Source: Xanthobacteraceae bacterium
Lineage (GTDB): Bacteria; Pseudomonadota; Alphaproteobacteria; Rhizobiales; Xanthobacteraceae
Reading direction: 5' to 3'
Assembly: GCA_030037105.1 (NCBI GenBank)
Contig: JASHRY010000088.1
Span: 1-16,336 of the forward strand
DNA length: 16,336 nucleotides
The notes below the pieces were generated by a model that worked only from the letters and a program-made list of their open reading frames with translations, made no database searches and had not been told where the DNA came from. The position numbers were made by a program, and so were the translations under genes. This document shows, in pieces, positions 1 through 6,681 of the stretch; within the stretch, counting starts at the first letter, position 1; each line of letters starts with the position of its first letter.

Positions 1-73
1 AGCCGATGCCGCTGGCCGCGCCGGTAACGATGGTGGCGAGACCCGTTACGTCGAAAAGCTCCGACGATTTCAT
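1..73 (-). CDS. SDR family oxidoreductase, N-terminal 24 codons only
   Basis: This is the beginning of a short-chain dehydrogenase/reductase that runs off the left edge. The visible protein starts MKSSELFDVTGLATIVTG and continues with AASGIG. It therefore shows the first beta strand and the TGxxxGxG NAD(P)-binding motif (TGAASGIG, residues 17-24) that opens the Rossmann fold in classical SDRs. The ATG at 73-71 lies one base after the livF stop, so the gene is almost certainly the next cistron of the transporter operon. By family it should be an NAD(P)(H)-dependent alcohol/ketone or 3-hydroxyacyl oxidoreductase. Position in the operon suggests it acts on the imported compound or a product of it, which is inference. 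The catalytic Ser-Tyr-Lys lies outside the window, so activity cannot be judged. Confidence 0.85.
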   Translation of the reverse strand, partial: MKSSELFDVTGLATIVTGAASGIG

Positions 74-74
74 C

Positions 75-827
75 TCATTGCTCCCTGACGGTTTCGGAAC
101 AGGCGAATTTTCCGGCGGCGAGGTAGGCGCCGTGCAGGATTTCCGGCTTGCGGCGAAGCTCCTCGGAAGAGCCGGCGAAGGCGAGCGCGCCGCGCTCCAG
201 CACCACGGCGCGTTTGGCCAGCGTCAACGCCAGCGTGGTGAATTGCTCGATGAGCAGAATGCCGACGCCGCGTCGGGCGATGATCTTTATCGTCTCGGCC
301 AGCCGGCTAACGATCGATGGCGCCAGGCCGAAGGACAATTCGTCGATCAAAAGATAGCGCGGCCGGGCGATCATGCCTTGCGCAATCACCACCATCTGCT
401 TCTGGCCGCCGGAGAGATTCTGCGCCGCGGTCGAGAGCCGGGGGCGCAGCTCGGGAAAGATGTCGAGCGCCGTCTCGATTTCGCGCTCGGCGTCCTGCCG
501 TGAATGCATCAAGGCGGCGGCGGCCAGATTGTCGCGCACGGAGAGGCCGCTCAGAACCGGATGACCCTCAAGCACCAAAGCCACGCCGTGCCGGCGCACT
601 GCATCGGGCGGCCGCCCCGACAGTTGCACGCCGTCGCAGGAAATATCGCCGCGCTGCGCCGGCAGGATGCCGGCGGTGGCAAGAACGAGCGTCGATTTGC
701 CGGCGCCGTTGGCGCCAAGCAGCGCCGTGATTTCGCCGGGCAGCACGCTGATCGAGACATCGCGCAGCACCGGGCGCCCGCCGCGGCTGACGAAGAGATT
801 CCGTATCGCCAGTTCGGAGCCGCTCAT
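75..827 (-). CDS. livF: Branched-chain amino acid-type ABC transporter ATP-binding protein LivF
   Basis: This is a 250-residue ABC ATPase, one of the two nucleotide-binding subunits of a HAAT-family importer on the cytoplasmic face of the membrane. Visible motifs are Walker A (GANGAGKST, residues 38-46), a canonical signature LSGGQKQ, Walker B LLIDE, and IEQF where most ABC proteins have the switch histidine. A glutamine there is usual in LivF (LivF proteins typically read VEQN). The ATG at 827-825 was chosen because it opens the conserved MSGSELAIRNL strand and lies 4 bases after the livG stop. A longer reading frame reaching 902 would overlap livG and adds an unrelated N-terminus. It pairs with LivG to drive LivH/LivM. 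The substrate need not be leucine, because this family also imports amides, urea and aromatic acids. Confidence 0.93.
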   Translation of the reverse strand: MSGSELAIRNLFVSRGGRPVLRDVSISVLPGEITALLGANGAGKSTLVLATAGILPAQRGDISCDGVQLSGRPPDAVRRHGVALVLEGHPVLSGLSVRDNLAAAALMHSRQDAEREIETALDIFPELRPRLSTAAQNLSGGQKQMVVIAQGMIARPRYLLIDELSFGLAPSIVSRLAETIKIIARRGVGILLIEQFTTLALTLAKRAVVLERGALAFAGSSEELRRKPEILHGAYLAAGKFACSETVREQ

Positions 828-831
828 GGCG

Positions 832-1539
832 CTAATCGCGTCCCAGATAAGCCCGCCGCACGTCGGGATCGTCGAGCACCGCGCGGGTCGGGCCCATGGC
901 AAGCCGTTTGCCGAAATCCAGCACCAGCGTCTCGATGCAGACCGAAGCGATCAGGTCGGCGTCGTGATCGACGAGCACGAGCTGAGAGTCGAACGCCAAG
1001 GGAAGCTCGACGAGCAGTCGGCGGAGGCGCTCCGTTTCCGCCTCGTTGAGGCCCGCCCCCGGCTCGTCCATGAGGATGACCCTGGGGCGGCCGATCAAGG
1101 TCTTGGCGATTTCGACCATGCGGCGCTCGAACAGATTGAGCTGGCGGCCGAGTGCATGGCGCCGTTGGGTGAGACCGACGAAATCGAGTGCCGAACCGAC
1201 CTCGCGCCGGGCGCTGGTCCGGTCAGTCGAGACGTGATCCGCGACCGCCCGAACATTTTCCATCGCCGTCAATTCATCGACGACGAGTTCTTGCTGAAAA
1301 GTGCGGCGCAGCCCGAGCCCGACGCGGCGGCGCGGTGAAAGGCTCGACAGCAAGGCGCCGTCGAGCACGATGGTGCCCATGACCGGTGTGATGAAGCCGG
1401 AGAGGACGTTGAGCAAGGTCGTCTTGCCGGCGCCGTTGGGGCCGATCAGCCCGCAAATCGGCGCCGCGAATTCGGCGTCGAGCATGTCGAGCGGCTTGAT
1501 GCCGCCGAATTGCACGGTCAGCGATTCGATCTTGATCAC
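832..1539 (-). CDS. livG: Branched-chain amino acid-type ABC transporter ATP-binding protein LivG
   Basis: This is a 235-residue ABC ATPase, partner of LivF. Walker A is GPNGAGKTT (residues 33-41), the Q-loop lies in RTFQQ (79-83), Walker B is VILMDE (154-159), and the switch histidine is H192 in LVDHD. The start is GTG at 1539-1537, overlapping the livM stop as GTGA, a usual translational-coupling arrangement. The signature motif is odd. Where LSxGQ is expected the protein reads LNLFERRMVEIA (134-145), lacking the conserved Ser-Gly-Gly-Gln core. LivG proteins tolerate changes here, but this is a strong departure, while LivF keeps a canonical signature. The pair may therefore have one consensus and one degenerate ATP site (inference). 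Length, at about 235-255 residues, is normal. Confidence 0.92.
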   Translation of the reverse strand: MIKIESLTVQFGGIKPLDMLDAEFAAPICGLIGPNGAGKTTLLNVLSGFITPVMGTIVLDGALLSSLSPRRRVGLGLRRTFQQELVVDELTAMENVRAVADHVSTDRTSARREVGSALDFVGLTQRRHALGRQLNLFERRMVEIAKTLIGRPRVILMDEPGAGLNEAETERLRRLLVELPLAFDSQLVLVDHDADLIASVCIETLVLDFGKRLAMGPTRAVLDDPDVRRAYLGRD

Positions 1540-2651
1540 GGCGTCCGCCCGGCCTGCAAGTCCTTGGTGAGGCGCTCGGCTGTCAGCATGTAGATCCGCT
1601 CGGCCAGAATCGCGAGCTGGCCGCCGATCCCCAAGGGGTCGCGCAAGGCGAACAACAACGCCGCGCCGAAGATCATGAAGCCGACATTGGTATTGACGTT
1701 GAGATCAATCAGCAGGGCGGGAATGAAGCGGGTCAAGATGCCGCCAAGGAAGGCGCCGAGCCAGACTTCGTATCCGCCCAGCAAAGTGCCGATGAAAATC
1801 ACGATGGAGTTTGTGGTCGGGAAGGCCGAGGCGTCGAGCTGGCCGAACAGGCCGGCCAGCAGCGCACCGGCGACGCCGGCGAGAAATCCGGACAGCGCAA
1901 ATGCCCAAGCCTTGTAGAAGACGACGCCAACGCCGGCCGCTACCGCCATTTGCTCGTCTTTGCGGATCAGCGCCCAGGCCCGGCCGGGCTTGCTGCAGCG
2001 ATGCGCTTCGACCAAAAAGATGCAGACGAGCGTCACGCCGGCGACGAAGAGAAAATAGCCGGCATCGCCGGCGGCAAAGATCGGCCGCGCCATGCTGACG
2101 CGGTCATTGCCGCTGGCGCCGACCTGGCCGAGGAAACCGGGACCGCCCACCGGAAAGCTGGTCACCACCACCAAGGTTTGGAAGGCGCCGGCCAGCATCA
2201 GCGTGACCAGCGCCAGATAAAGCCCGCGCATGCGCAAGGCCGGCAGGCCCCAAATCATGCCGACCACCGAGGCGCCGACGCCGCCGACGAGAATGGTGAC
2301 GAAGAAGGGCGGATGGACGGAGTGATAGAAGCGCAGGCTGACCCAGCCGCCGACGCCGACCAGCGCCCATTGGCAAAGCGAAACCAGGCCGAGCTGACCG
2401 TAAAGCAGCGCGCAGCCGAGGATCGCCAAGATCATGCAATAGGCCTGGGTGAAATTCGACAGCCAATACCCGTCGGCCGTCAGCGCGATGGCGCCGGAAA
2501 CGACACCGACCACCGCGACGATGGCGGCCACCCGCGCCGCCGGGGGGATTGTCGCGCCGGCCGGAAGCAGCGGGCGGACGGCGGCAAACATGGCAAGTTG
2601 GATTTCGCTGAGGTCGATCTTGCGAAGATGGATCGTGCCGCGTTCGATCAT
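1536..2651 (-). CDS. livM: Branched-chain amino acid-type ABC transporter permease LivM
   Basis: This is a 371-residue inner-membrane permease with about nine to ten hydrophobic segments. It forms the translocation pore with LivH. The cytoplasmic coupling stretch GRAWALIRKDEQMAVAAGV matches the family pattern GRAxxAIRxDExAAxxxGV, which docks on the ATPases. The C-terminal YEVWLGAFLGGILT is also typical. The ATG at 2651-2649 overlaps the livH stop as ATGA. The same frame stays open upstream to 3719, but that part is antisense to nothing recognisable and overlaps livH, so it was not used. A polar leader of about 30 residues precedes the first membrane segment. LivG follows with a 4-base overlap. 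Confidence 0.92.
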   Translation of the reverse strand: MIERGTIHLRKIDLSEIQLAMFAAVRPLLPAGATIPPAARVAAIVAVVGVVSGAIALTADGYWLSNFTQAYCMILAILGCALLYGQLGLVSLCQWALVGVGGWVSLRFYHSVHPPFFVTILVGGVGASVVGMIWGLPALRMRGLYLALVTLMLAGAFQTLVVVTSFPVGGPGFLGQVGASGNDRVSMARPIFAAGDAGYFLFVAGVTLVCIFLVEAHRCSKPGRAWALIRKDEQMAVAAGVGVVFYKAWAFALSGFLAGVAGALLAGLFGQLDASAFPTTNSIVIFIGTLLGGYEVWLGAFLGGILTRFIPALLIDLNVNTNVGFMIFGAALLFALRDPLGIGGQLAILAERIYMLTAERLTKDLQAGRTP

Positions 2652-3529
2652 TCCCGCGCTCCGACACCATGGCCTGCGCCGAAAATCATCAAAAAAATCA
2701 AAGCGGCGATGTAGGGACCGGCGCTGCGCAGATTGGCAACGTCGGGAAAGGCGATGAGCAGCGCCTCGATTAAGCCGGCGACCATGCCGCCGATGAACGC
2801 GCCCGGCAGCGATGACAGGCGGCCCAGAATCGCGGCCGCGATAGCCGGGATGACGAGAAAGGTCAAATAAGCCGGATCGAGCCGATTGAGGTTGGCCAGC
2901 AGGATGCCGGCAATTCCGGCAAACATGCCGTTGAGCAGCCAGGCGAGGGAGTCGAAGCGCACGACGGGTATGCCGATGGCCGCGCCGATGTGACGGTCGC
3001 TGGCGAGAGCACGCATGCCCAATCCGATGCGGGTTAGGCTGAGCAAGAGGCCGACGCCGCCGGCCATCGCCAACGCAACGCCAAGGGCGATCAGGCGCGT
3101 GAACGACAACCTGACGCCGAAGAGCGTAACAAAAATCAGATCGGTCGGCAAAACCAGGCGTCGAGGAACGCCGACGCCCCAATAAAAGGACATTCCACCA
3201 AGCAAAAACAGCGCCAAGCCGAGCGTCGCGACGGCACGCACCACGCGATCGCGATGCGCCAGGCGGGGCGCAAAAACGCGGCCATAGCCGTAGCCGATTG
3301 CAGTCGATACGGCGACGCCCGCTATCCAGCCGATCGGTGCCGGAACGCCGGCTTGAGCGAGCTGCCACGCCGAAAACGCGGAGACGCTGCCAAATGCGCC
3401 GAACGCGAAGTTCAGCGTGCCCGAGGCACGGTAGAGGATCACCAAGCCGACGCTCGCCAGCGCATACACGGCGCCGAGGCCGATCCCCGACGCCACGAAA
3501 GGCAAAAGATTGACGGAAAATAAATTCAT
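2648..3529 (-). CDS. livH: Branched-chain amino acid-type ABC transporter permease LivH
   Basis: This is a 293-residue inner-membrane permease, the second pore subunit of the HAAT importer. The N-terminus MNLFSVNLLPFVASGIGLG followed by AVYALASVGLVILYRASGTLNFAFGAF is the characteristic LivH first membrane segments. LTRIGLGMRALASDRHIGAAIGI is the coupling loop toward the ATPases. LGRLSSLPGAFIGGMVAGLIEAL is the conserved late segment. The ATG at 3529-3527 is the first in-frame start before this conserved region. No strong Shine-Dalgarno is visible: the nearest purine run, GAAGG, lies about 17 bases upstream. livH is separated from the livK-type gene by 352 bases, so its expression may depend on readthrough past the stem-loop there or on a separate promoter. 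Confidence 0.92.
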   Translation of the reverse strand: MNLFSVNLLPFVASGIGLGAVYALASVGLVILYRASGTLNFAFGAFGSVSAFSAWQLAQAGVPAPIGWIAGVAVSTAIGYGYGRVFAPRLAHRDRVVRAVATLGLALFLLGGMSFYWGVGVPRRLVLPTDLIFVTLFGVRLSFTRLIALGVALAMAGGVGLLLSLTRIGLGMRALASDRHIGAAIGIPVVRFDSLAWLLNGMFAGIAGILLANLNRLDPAYLTFLVIPAIAAAILGRLSSLPGAFIGGMVAGLIEALLIAFPDVANLRSAGPYIAALIFLMIFGAGHGVGARE

Positions 3530-3615
3530 GGCGACCGTCGACCAACCTTCGGCGGCAGCGACGAAGCCGCCATGGTGGCGCGCGCCATGATCGGCCGGAG
3601 AGCGAGGAAACGAAA

Positions 3616-3800
3616 ATGCCGACGTCCCCGGCGAAAGACCGCGCGCCGCGCACCATCGTGCCGGTCCCGGAGCCTAATCTGGCGCCGCAAGAAATGCTCG
3701 CGCGCGCCGCCGCGCTCAAACTGCTGTTGCGGCGGCGGCAGGCGGAAAACGACGAAGGCAGCGCCCATTCGCCGGAACTGCATCAGGCGTTCCTTGATGC
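3616..3800 (+). pseudogene. 5' stump of an acyl-CoA dehydrogenase-type flavoprotein gene
   Basis: The ATG at 3616 is preceded by a good Shine-Dalgarno (AGCGAGGAAACG). It opens a frame whose first ~60 residues (TIVPVPEPNLAPQEMLARAA, then ALKLLLRRRQAENDE and SPELHQAFLDA) resemble the N-terminal helix of acyl-CoA-dehydrogenase-type flavin monooxygenases (HsaA/HpaB-like group). In those proteins the next residues would be a conserved GFYRxxQPRRFGG-type stretch. Here the similarity stops abruptly near 3800. The frame continues as unrelated residues through the stem-loop and ends at 3900, inside the 3' end of the livK-type gene on the other strand. I read this as a deletion or rearrangement remnant. 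The family resemblance is from memory of the family and was not searched. A short functional gene is possible but less likely. Confidence 0.5.
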
Positions 3801-3820
3801 GGCTCGGGACTCCGCGCAGT

Positions 3821-3859
3821 CGAGGATTTCCGGCCGTCACCGACGAACGGAAATCCTCG
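3821..3859. terminator. Perfect 12-bp stem-loop downstream of the livK-type gene
   Basis: CGAGGATTTCCG at 3821-3832 is followed by a 15-base loop and its exact reverse complement at 3848-3859. It lies 22 bases past the livK-type stop on the minus strand. Neither side has a T-run, so it is not a classical intrinsic terminator. In Liv-type operons a hairpin after the binding-protein gene commonly lets that protein be made in excess over the permease by partial termination or by protecting the upstream mRNA. That role is inferred here. Confidence 0.45.
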
Positions 3860-3881
3860 CGCGCTTACGCTTCCCGCTCGA

Positions 3882-5162
3882 TTATTGGAGCGGGACTTGA
3901 TCGGAAATCTTGATTCCGTGCTCCTTCTCCCAAGCCTCGATCGAGCTCAGCGCCGGATCGGGGTCGGCGTGGCAGCCCTCGACGTTCTGCCATTTGCCAT
4001 TGTGAATCCTAACCGTGCGGGTCGTATGGTTCGGCTGGTGCTCGGTCGCCTGCGCGCCGCCCCAGTACCATGGCGCGCAGAGAATATCCGTCTCATACGG
4101 CTTCCCGTTCTGGATTGCCGCGGTCACGGTCTCGCGGTCGATCTGGTTCGGATACTTGATCGACAGCATGGCATTGACCGCGACGCGGGCGGCGATGTAG
4201 CCGGCCTGCGAGAAACTGTCGCGCAGCGCCTTGCCGCCGTAGGCATCCATGACCGCCAGCCAGTTCTGATTGTCCTTGGCCTTGCTGTCGAGCGGCGCCA
4301 GTTCCGCGTTCACCCAGTAGCGATCGTTCCAATATTTGGTGTCGATCGCGGTTGGGAAACGGACGGTGTAGTACGAAGTCGGCGCCAACCACTTCATCTT
4401 CGCCGCGCCGTCCTGTTGCTCGGCGGCCTCGACGAGCCGCGCGCCGTAGTCGTCGACGCCAAAGGTCATGGCCGCGTCGGCGCCGGTCGCCAGCAGTTGC
4501 AACACCAGCGAGGTGACGTCCGGAGAACTCGGGTCGGAATAGATGCTGGTGACCTTGACGCCGTATTTCTTGCCCCACTCCTCGATGCCACCGCAGCTCC
4601 AGTCCGAGCCGGGGAACTTGGGAATCGTGCAGGCGATACTCTTTGCTCCGAGCACGCGCCGCGCATAGTCGACGCCGCCGATGCCGCTTTGCCGCGGGCC
4701 GGCGTTGACCTCGGCGATGTTCTTTGACTGATAGCATTGCGGCGGGATGCCCAGTCCGATCTCCAGCACGCCATGCTTGATGTAATAATTGGCGTTGGGG
4801 ATGCACTCGATCAGGCTGGTGCTGCCGATCAGCACGTAGACGCCCTCGTCCTCGACCAGCTTTTTGGCCGCCTGGGCGGCGACGTCGAGCTGGGCCTGAT
4901 CGTCCTCGTCATGATAGACGATAGGACGGCCATGAATGCCGCCGTTGGCGTTGACGCAGTCGAAATAGGCACGGGCACCGTCGTCGGCTTCCTTGAAGGT
5001 GAAGAAGCCGCTCATTGTCGTCACTGCGCCAATCGGGATCGGCTTGCCGGTCGCCTTTTGTCCGTTGTTCAAGCCGCAATCCGGCGCCGCGAGCGCCGGC
5101 GAAACCAAGCTGGCGAGCATGACGACCGCGACGACGGCCGACCCGCAAACCCAAGACTTCAT
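3882..5162 (-). CDS. livK: Periplasmic substrate-binding protein, HAAT family (LivK-type)
   Basis: This is a 426-residue extracytoplasmic binding protein for the LivHMGF importer. Residues 1-25 are a Sec signal peptide (MKSWVC, a hydrophobic core, then SPALA), with likely cleavage after ALA-25 or A-26. The mature part begins with the family opening IPIGAVTTMSGFFTF, followed by the DDGARAYFDCVNANGGIHGR block and the IGSTSLIECIPNANYY strand. This is the type I periplasmic fold (Peripla_BP_6). The ATG at 5162-5160 has a strong GGGAGGA Shine-Dalgarno 5 bases upstream. The mature protein contains eight cysteines, more than usual for LivK, suggesting disulfides. The C-terminal tail (YWGGAQATEHQPNHTTRTVR) is as in ABC-type solute-binding proteins of this class. 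The ligand is unknown; the name livK is by family, not by demonstrated specificity. Confidence 0.9.
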   Translation of the reverse strand: MKSWVCGSAVVAVVMLASLVSPALAAPDCGLNNGQKATGKPIPIGAVTTMSGFFTFKEADDGARAYFDCVNANGGIHGRPIVYHDEDDQAQLDVAAQAAKKLVEDEGVYVLIGSTSLIECIPNANYYIKHGVLEIGLGIPPQCYQSKNIAEVNAGPRQSGIGGVDYARRVLGAKSIACTIPKFPGSDWSCGGIEEWGKKYGVKVTSIYSDPSSPDVTSLVLQLLATGADAAMTFGVDDYGARLVEAAEQQDGAAKMKWLAPTSYYTVRFPTAIDTKYWNDRYWVNAELAPLDSKAKDNQNWLAVMDAYGGKALRDSFSQAGYIAARVAVNAMLSIKYPNQIDRETVTAAIQNGKPYETDILCAPWYWGGAQATEHQPNHTTRTVRIHNGKWQNVEGCHADPDPALSSIEAWEKEHGIKISDQVPLQ

Positions 5163-5244
5163 GTCGTCCTCCCGTGGTTACATCGCGTTCGCCTTGCGGC
5201 GCGCGACCGTGCTTTTCGTTGTGTCACACTTATTCTTGCGTGGA

Positions 5245-5253
5245 CTTATAACA
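5245..5253 (-). promoter_or_regulatory. Candidate extended -10 promoter for the transporter operon
   Basis: On the minus strand the sequence reads TGTTATAAG, matching the extended -10 form TGnTATAAT. No good -35 hexamer lies 16-18 bases upstream, which is tolerated by extended -10 promoters. A start just downstream would give a leader of about 75 bases before the livK-type ATG at 5162. Pattern match only. Confidence 0.35.
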
Positions 5254-5361
5254 TGCTTTCCCCGGCCGTTGACGCATTTTGCTGGAGCTCCGGCGTTCAA
5301 TTCCGCCTGTTTCGTCCCATATTGAAGTGAACCGCGCCGTTTTAATTCAAGTCGGCGGCGC

Positions 5362-5389
5362 TTGACTCCGATGCCCGACCTCATAATTT
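5362..5389 (+). promoter_or_regulatory. Candidate sigma-70-type promoter for the monooxygenase gene
   Basis: TTGACT at 5362-5367 is followed 16 bases later by TAATTT at 5384-5389 (CATAAT overlaps it at a shorter spacing). The hexamers stand in an AT-richer part of the divergent intergenic region. Transcription would begin near 5396, leaving a leader of about 100 bases that includes the 22-bp palindrome. Confidence 0.45.
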
Positions 5390-5460
5390 CACGGCAACAG
5401 CCGACGCGTCGGCGCAGGCCTCGACACCGCGCCCGACGCGCACTAATGGCTAATCGTAAC

Positions 5461-5482
5461 GACGATGCCGGCCGGCATCGTC
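5461..5482. promoter_or_regulatory. 22-bp perfect palindrome upstream of the monooxygenase start
   Basis: The half-site GACGATGCCGG is followed directly by its exact reverse complement CCGGCATCGTC, without a spacer. It ends 3 bases before the AGGGAGG Shine-Dalgarno and 15 bases before the ATG at 5497. It could be a dimeric repressor operator downstream of the promoter, or an mRNA hairpin next to the ribosome site. Direct sequence observation; the function is inferred. Confidence 0.55.
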
Positions 5483-5496
5483 AGAGGGAGGTACCC

Positions 5497-6666
5497 ATGG
5501 GTGGCGCCGTGCGCTTCGATTTCATGCATTTCATGCCGTACACGCGGCTGCCGCAAAATCACAAAGACTACCATTCCTTGTGGGTCGACTTTCCCAACAA
5601 ATATTATGATCCGAAAGCGGGCTACGCGCTCTACCAGCGTTATCTCGCCGAACTGGTGCTCGCCGACAAAGTCGGCTTCGACGCCGTCGTCGTCAACGAG
5701 CACCACAACACCGCCTACAGCATGATGGCGGCGCCGAACCTGATCGCCGCCGCGATCATTCCGCAAATTCAGAACGCGAAGATCTGCGTGTGGGGCACGC
5801 CGCCCAACCTCGAACATCCGAACCGCCTGGCGGAAGAGTACGCCATGCTCGACGTGCTCTCGCAAGGGCGCCTCGAAGTCGCCTTCCCGCTCGGCACCGG
5901 CATGGAATACTGGGCCAATTCAGTCAATCCGGCCAGCGCCCGCCAACGCCATCGCGAGTCGATCGACATCATCCTGCAAGCCTGGACCCAGGACGGCCCG
6001 ACCAGCTATTACGGCGATTTCTACACCTACCGTTATCTCAATCCGTGGCCGCGGCCTTATCAGAAGCCGCATCCGCCCTGCTACATCGTCGGCACCGGCA
6101 GTCCGGAAACGGTCGAGCTCGCGGCCAAGCTCGGCTTCGGCTATTCGGCGGTGTTCGTCAGCAAGCCGCGCGCGCTCGAGCTCAACAAGCAGTTGCGCCG
6201 CAGCTCGGCCGAGCACGGCCATCAGGTCAAGCCCGAGCAATTGCCGCTGCAGGTGATCACCTACGTCGCCGAGAGCAAGGAAAAGGCGGAAGAAGAAGCC
6301 ATCCCGCACATCCGCTTCTTCTTCGAAGACGCGCTGCGCACCACGCCCGCCTTCCTCGCCCCGCCCGGCTACCTTTCCGTGGCCGAGCTCAAGAAGCGCG
6401 CGGCGCTCGCTGACAAGCTGCACGGCGGGTTCAATTTCGACAACGTCAACGAGTCGTTCTTCGTCGCCGTCGGCACCGCCGAGCAGATCGTCGAGCAGCT
6501 CTCCGAATGGGGAGAACAGATGGATACCAACCACTTCAACCTGCTCGGCGCGGTCGGCGACATGCCGCACTGGAAGGTGGTGAAGAATTTGAGCCTCATC
6601 GGCCAGGACGTGATCCCGCGCATGCGCGAGCGCGCGCCGATCGCGCGCCGCGTCGCCGCCGAGTAG
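5497..6666 (+). CDS. LLM class flavin-dependent (luciferase-like) monooxygenase
   Basis: This is a 389-residue protein of the bacterial luciferase-like superfamily. These are TIM-barrel enzymes that use reduced FMN from a partner reductase and oxygen to hydroxylate, cleave or desulfonate small molecules. Typical features are the N-terminal strand RFDFMHFMPY, the NEHHNTAY motif (67-74) after strand 2, the LGRLEVAFPLGTG-like block (here SQGRLEVAFPLGTGMEYW), the RHRESIDIILQAW helix, and the late CYIVGTGSPETVELAAKLGFGY. The frame is open back to 5362, but the ATG at 5497 is preferred because AGGGAGG lies 7 bases upstream and the extra 45 residues are Arg-rich and unlike the family. The alpha/beta hydrolase follows after 15 bases, probably co-transcribed. 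No reductase gene is in the window, and the substrate is unknown. Confidence 0.9.
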   Translation: MGGAVRFDFMHFMPYTRLPQNHKDYHSLWVDFPNKYYDPKAGYALYQRYLAELVLADKVGFDAVVVNEHHNTAYSMMAAPNLIAAAIIPQIQNAKICVWGTPPNLEHPNRLAEEYAMLDVLSQGRLEVAFPLGTGMEYWANSVNPASARQRHRESIDIILQAWTQDGPTSYYGDFYTYRYLNPWPRPYQKPHPPCYIVGTGSPETVELAAKLGFGYSAVFVSKPRALELNKQLRRSSAEHGHQVKPEQLPLQVITYVAESKEKAEEEAIPHIRFFFEDALRTTPAFLAPPGYLSVAELKKRAALADKLHGGFNFDNVNESFFVAVGTAEQIVEQLSEWGEQMDTNHFNLLGAVGDMPHWKVVKNLSLIGQDVIPRMRERAPIARRVAAE

Positions 6667-6681
6667 CGAAGGAGGACGCGC

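Larger units (their letters stand above)
5163..5496. other. Divergent intergenic region between the transporter operon and the monooxygenase gene
   Basis: These 334 bases separate the divergent livK-type and luciferase-like genes. They hold the candidate minus-strand extended -10, the candidate plus-strand promoter and the 22-bp palindrome listed separately. The stretch is markedly more AT-rich at 5215-5350 than the flanking genes. No convincing coding region is seen, and no regulator gene lies in the window. Confidence 0.7.

Noticed and set aside
3576..3587. 12-bp palindrome TGGCGCGCGCCA before livH
   Set aside because: Short, GC-only palindromes are expected by chance in DNA of this composition.
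2652..3719. Upstream extension of the LivM frame to a 727-residue protein
   Set aside because: The extra part is in another frame across livH, is Arg-rich and membrane-unlike, and livM has a coupled ATG at 2651.
3526..3840. Minus-strand open frame of 104 residues before livH
   Set aside because: Arg/Phe-rich, no family pattern, overlaps the livH start and is antisense to the more family-like plus-strand stump.
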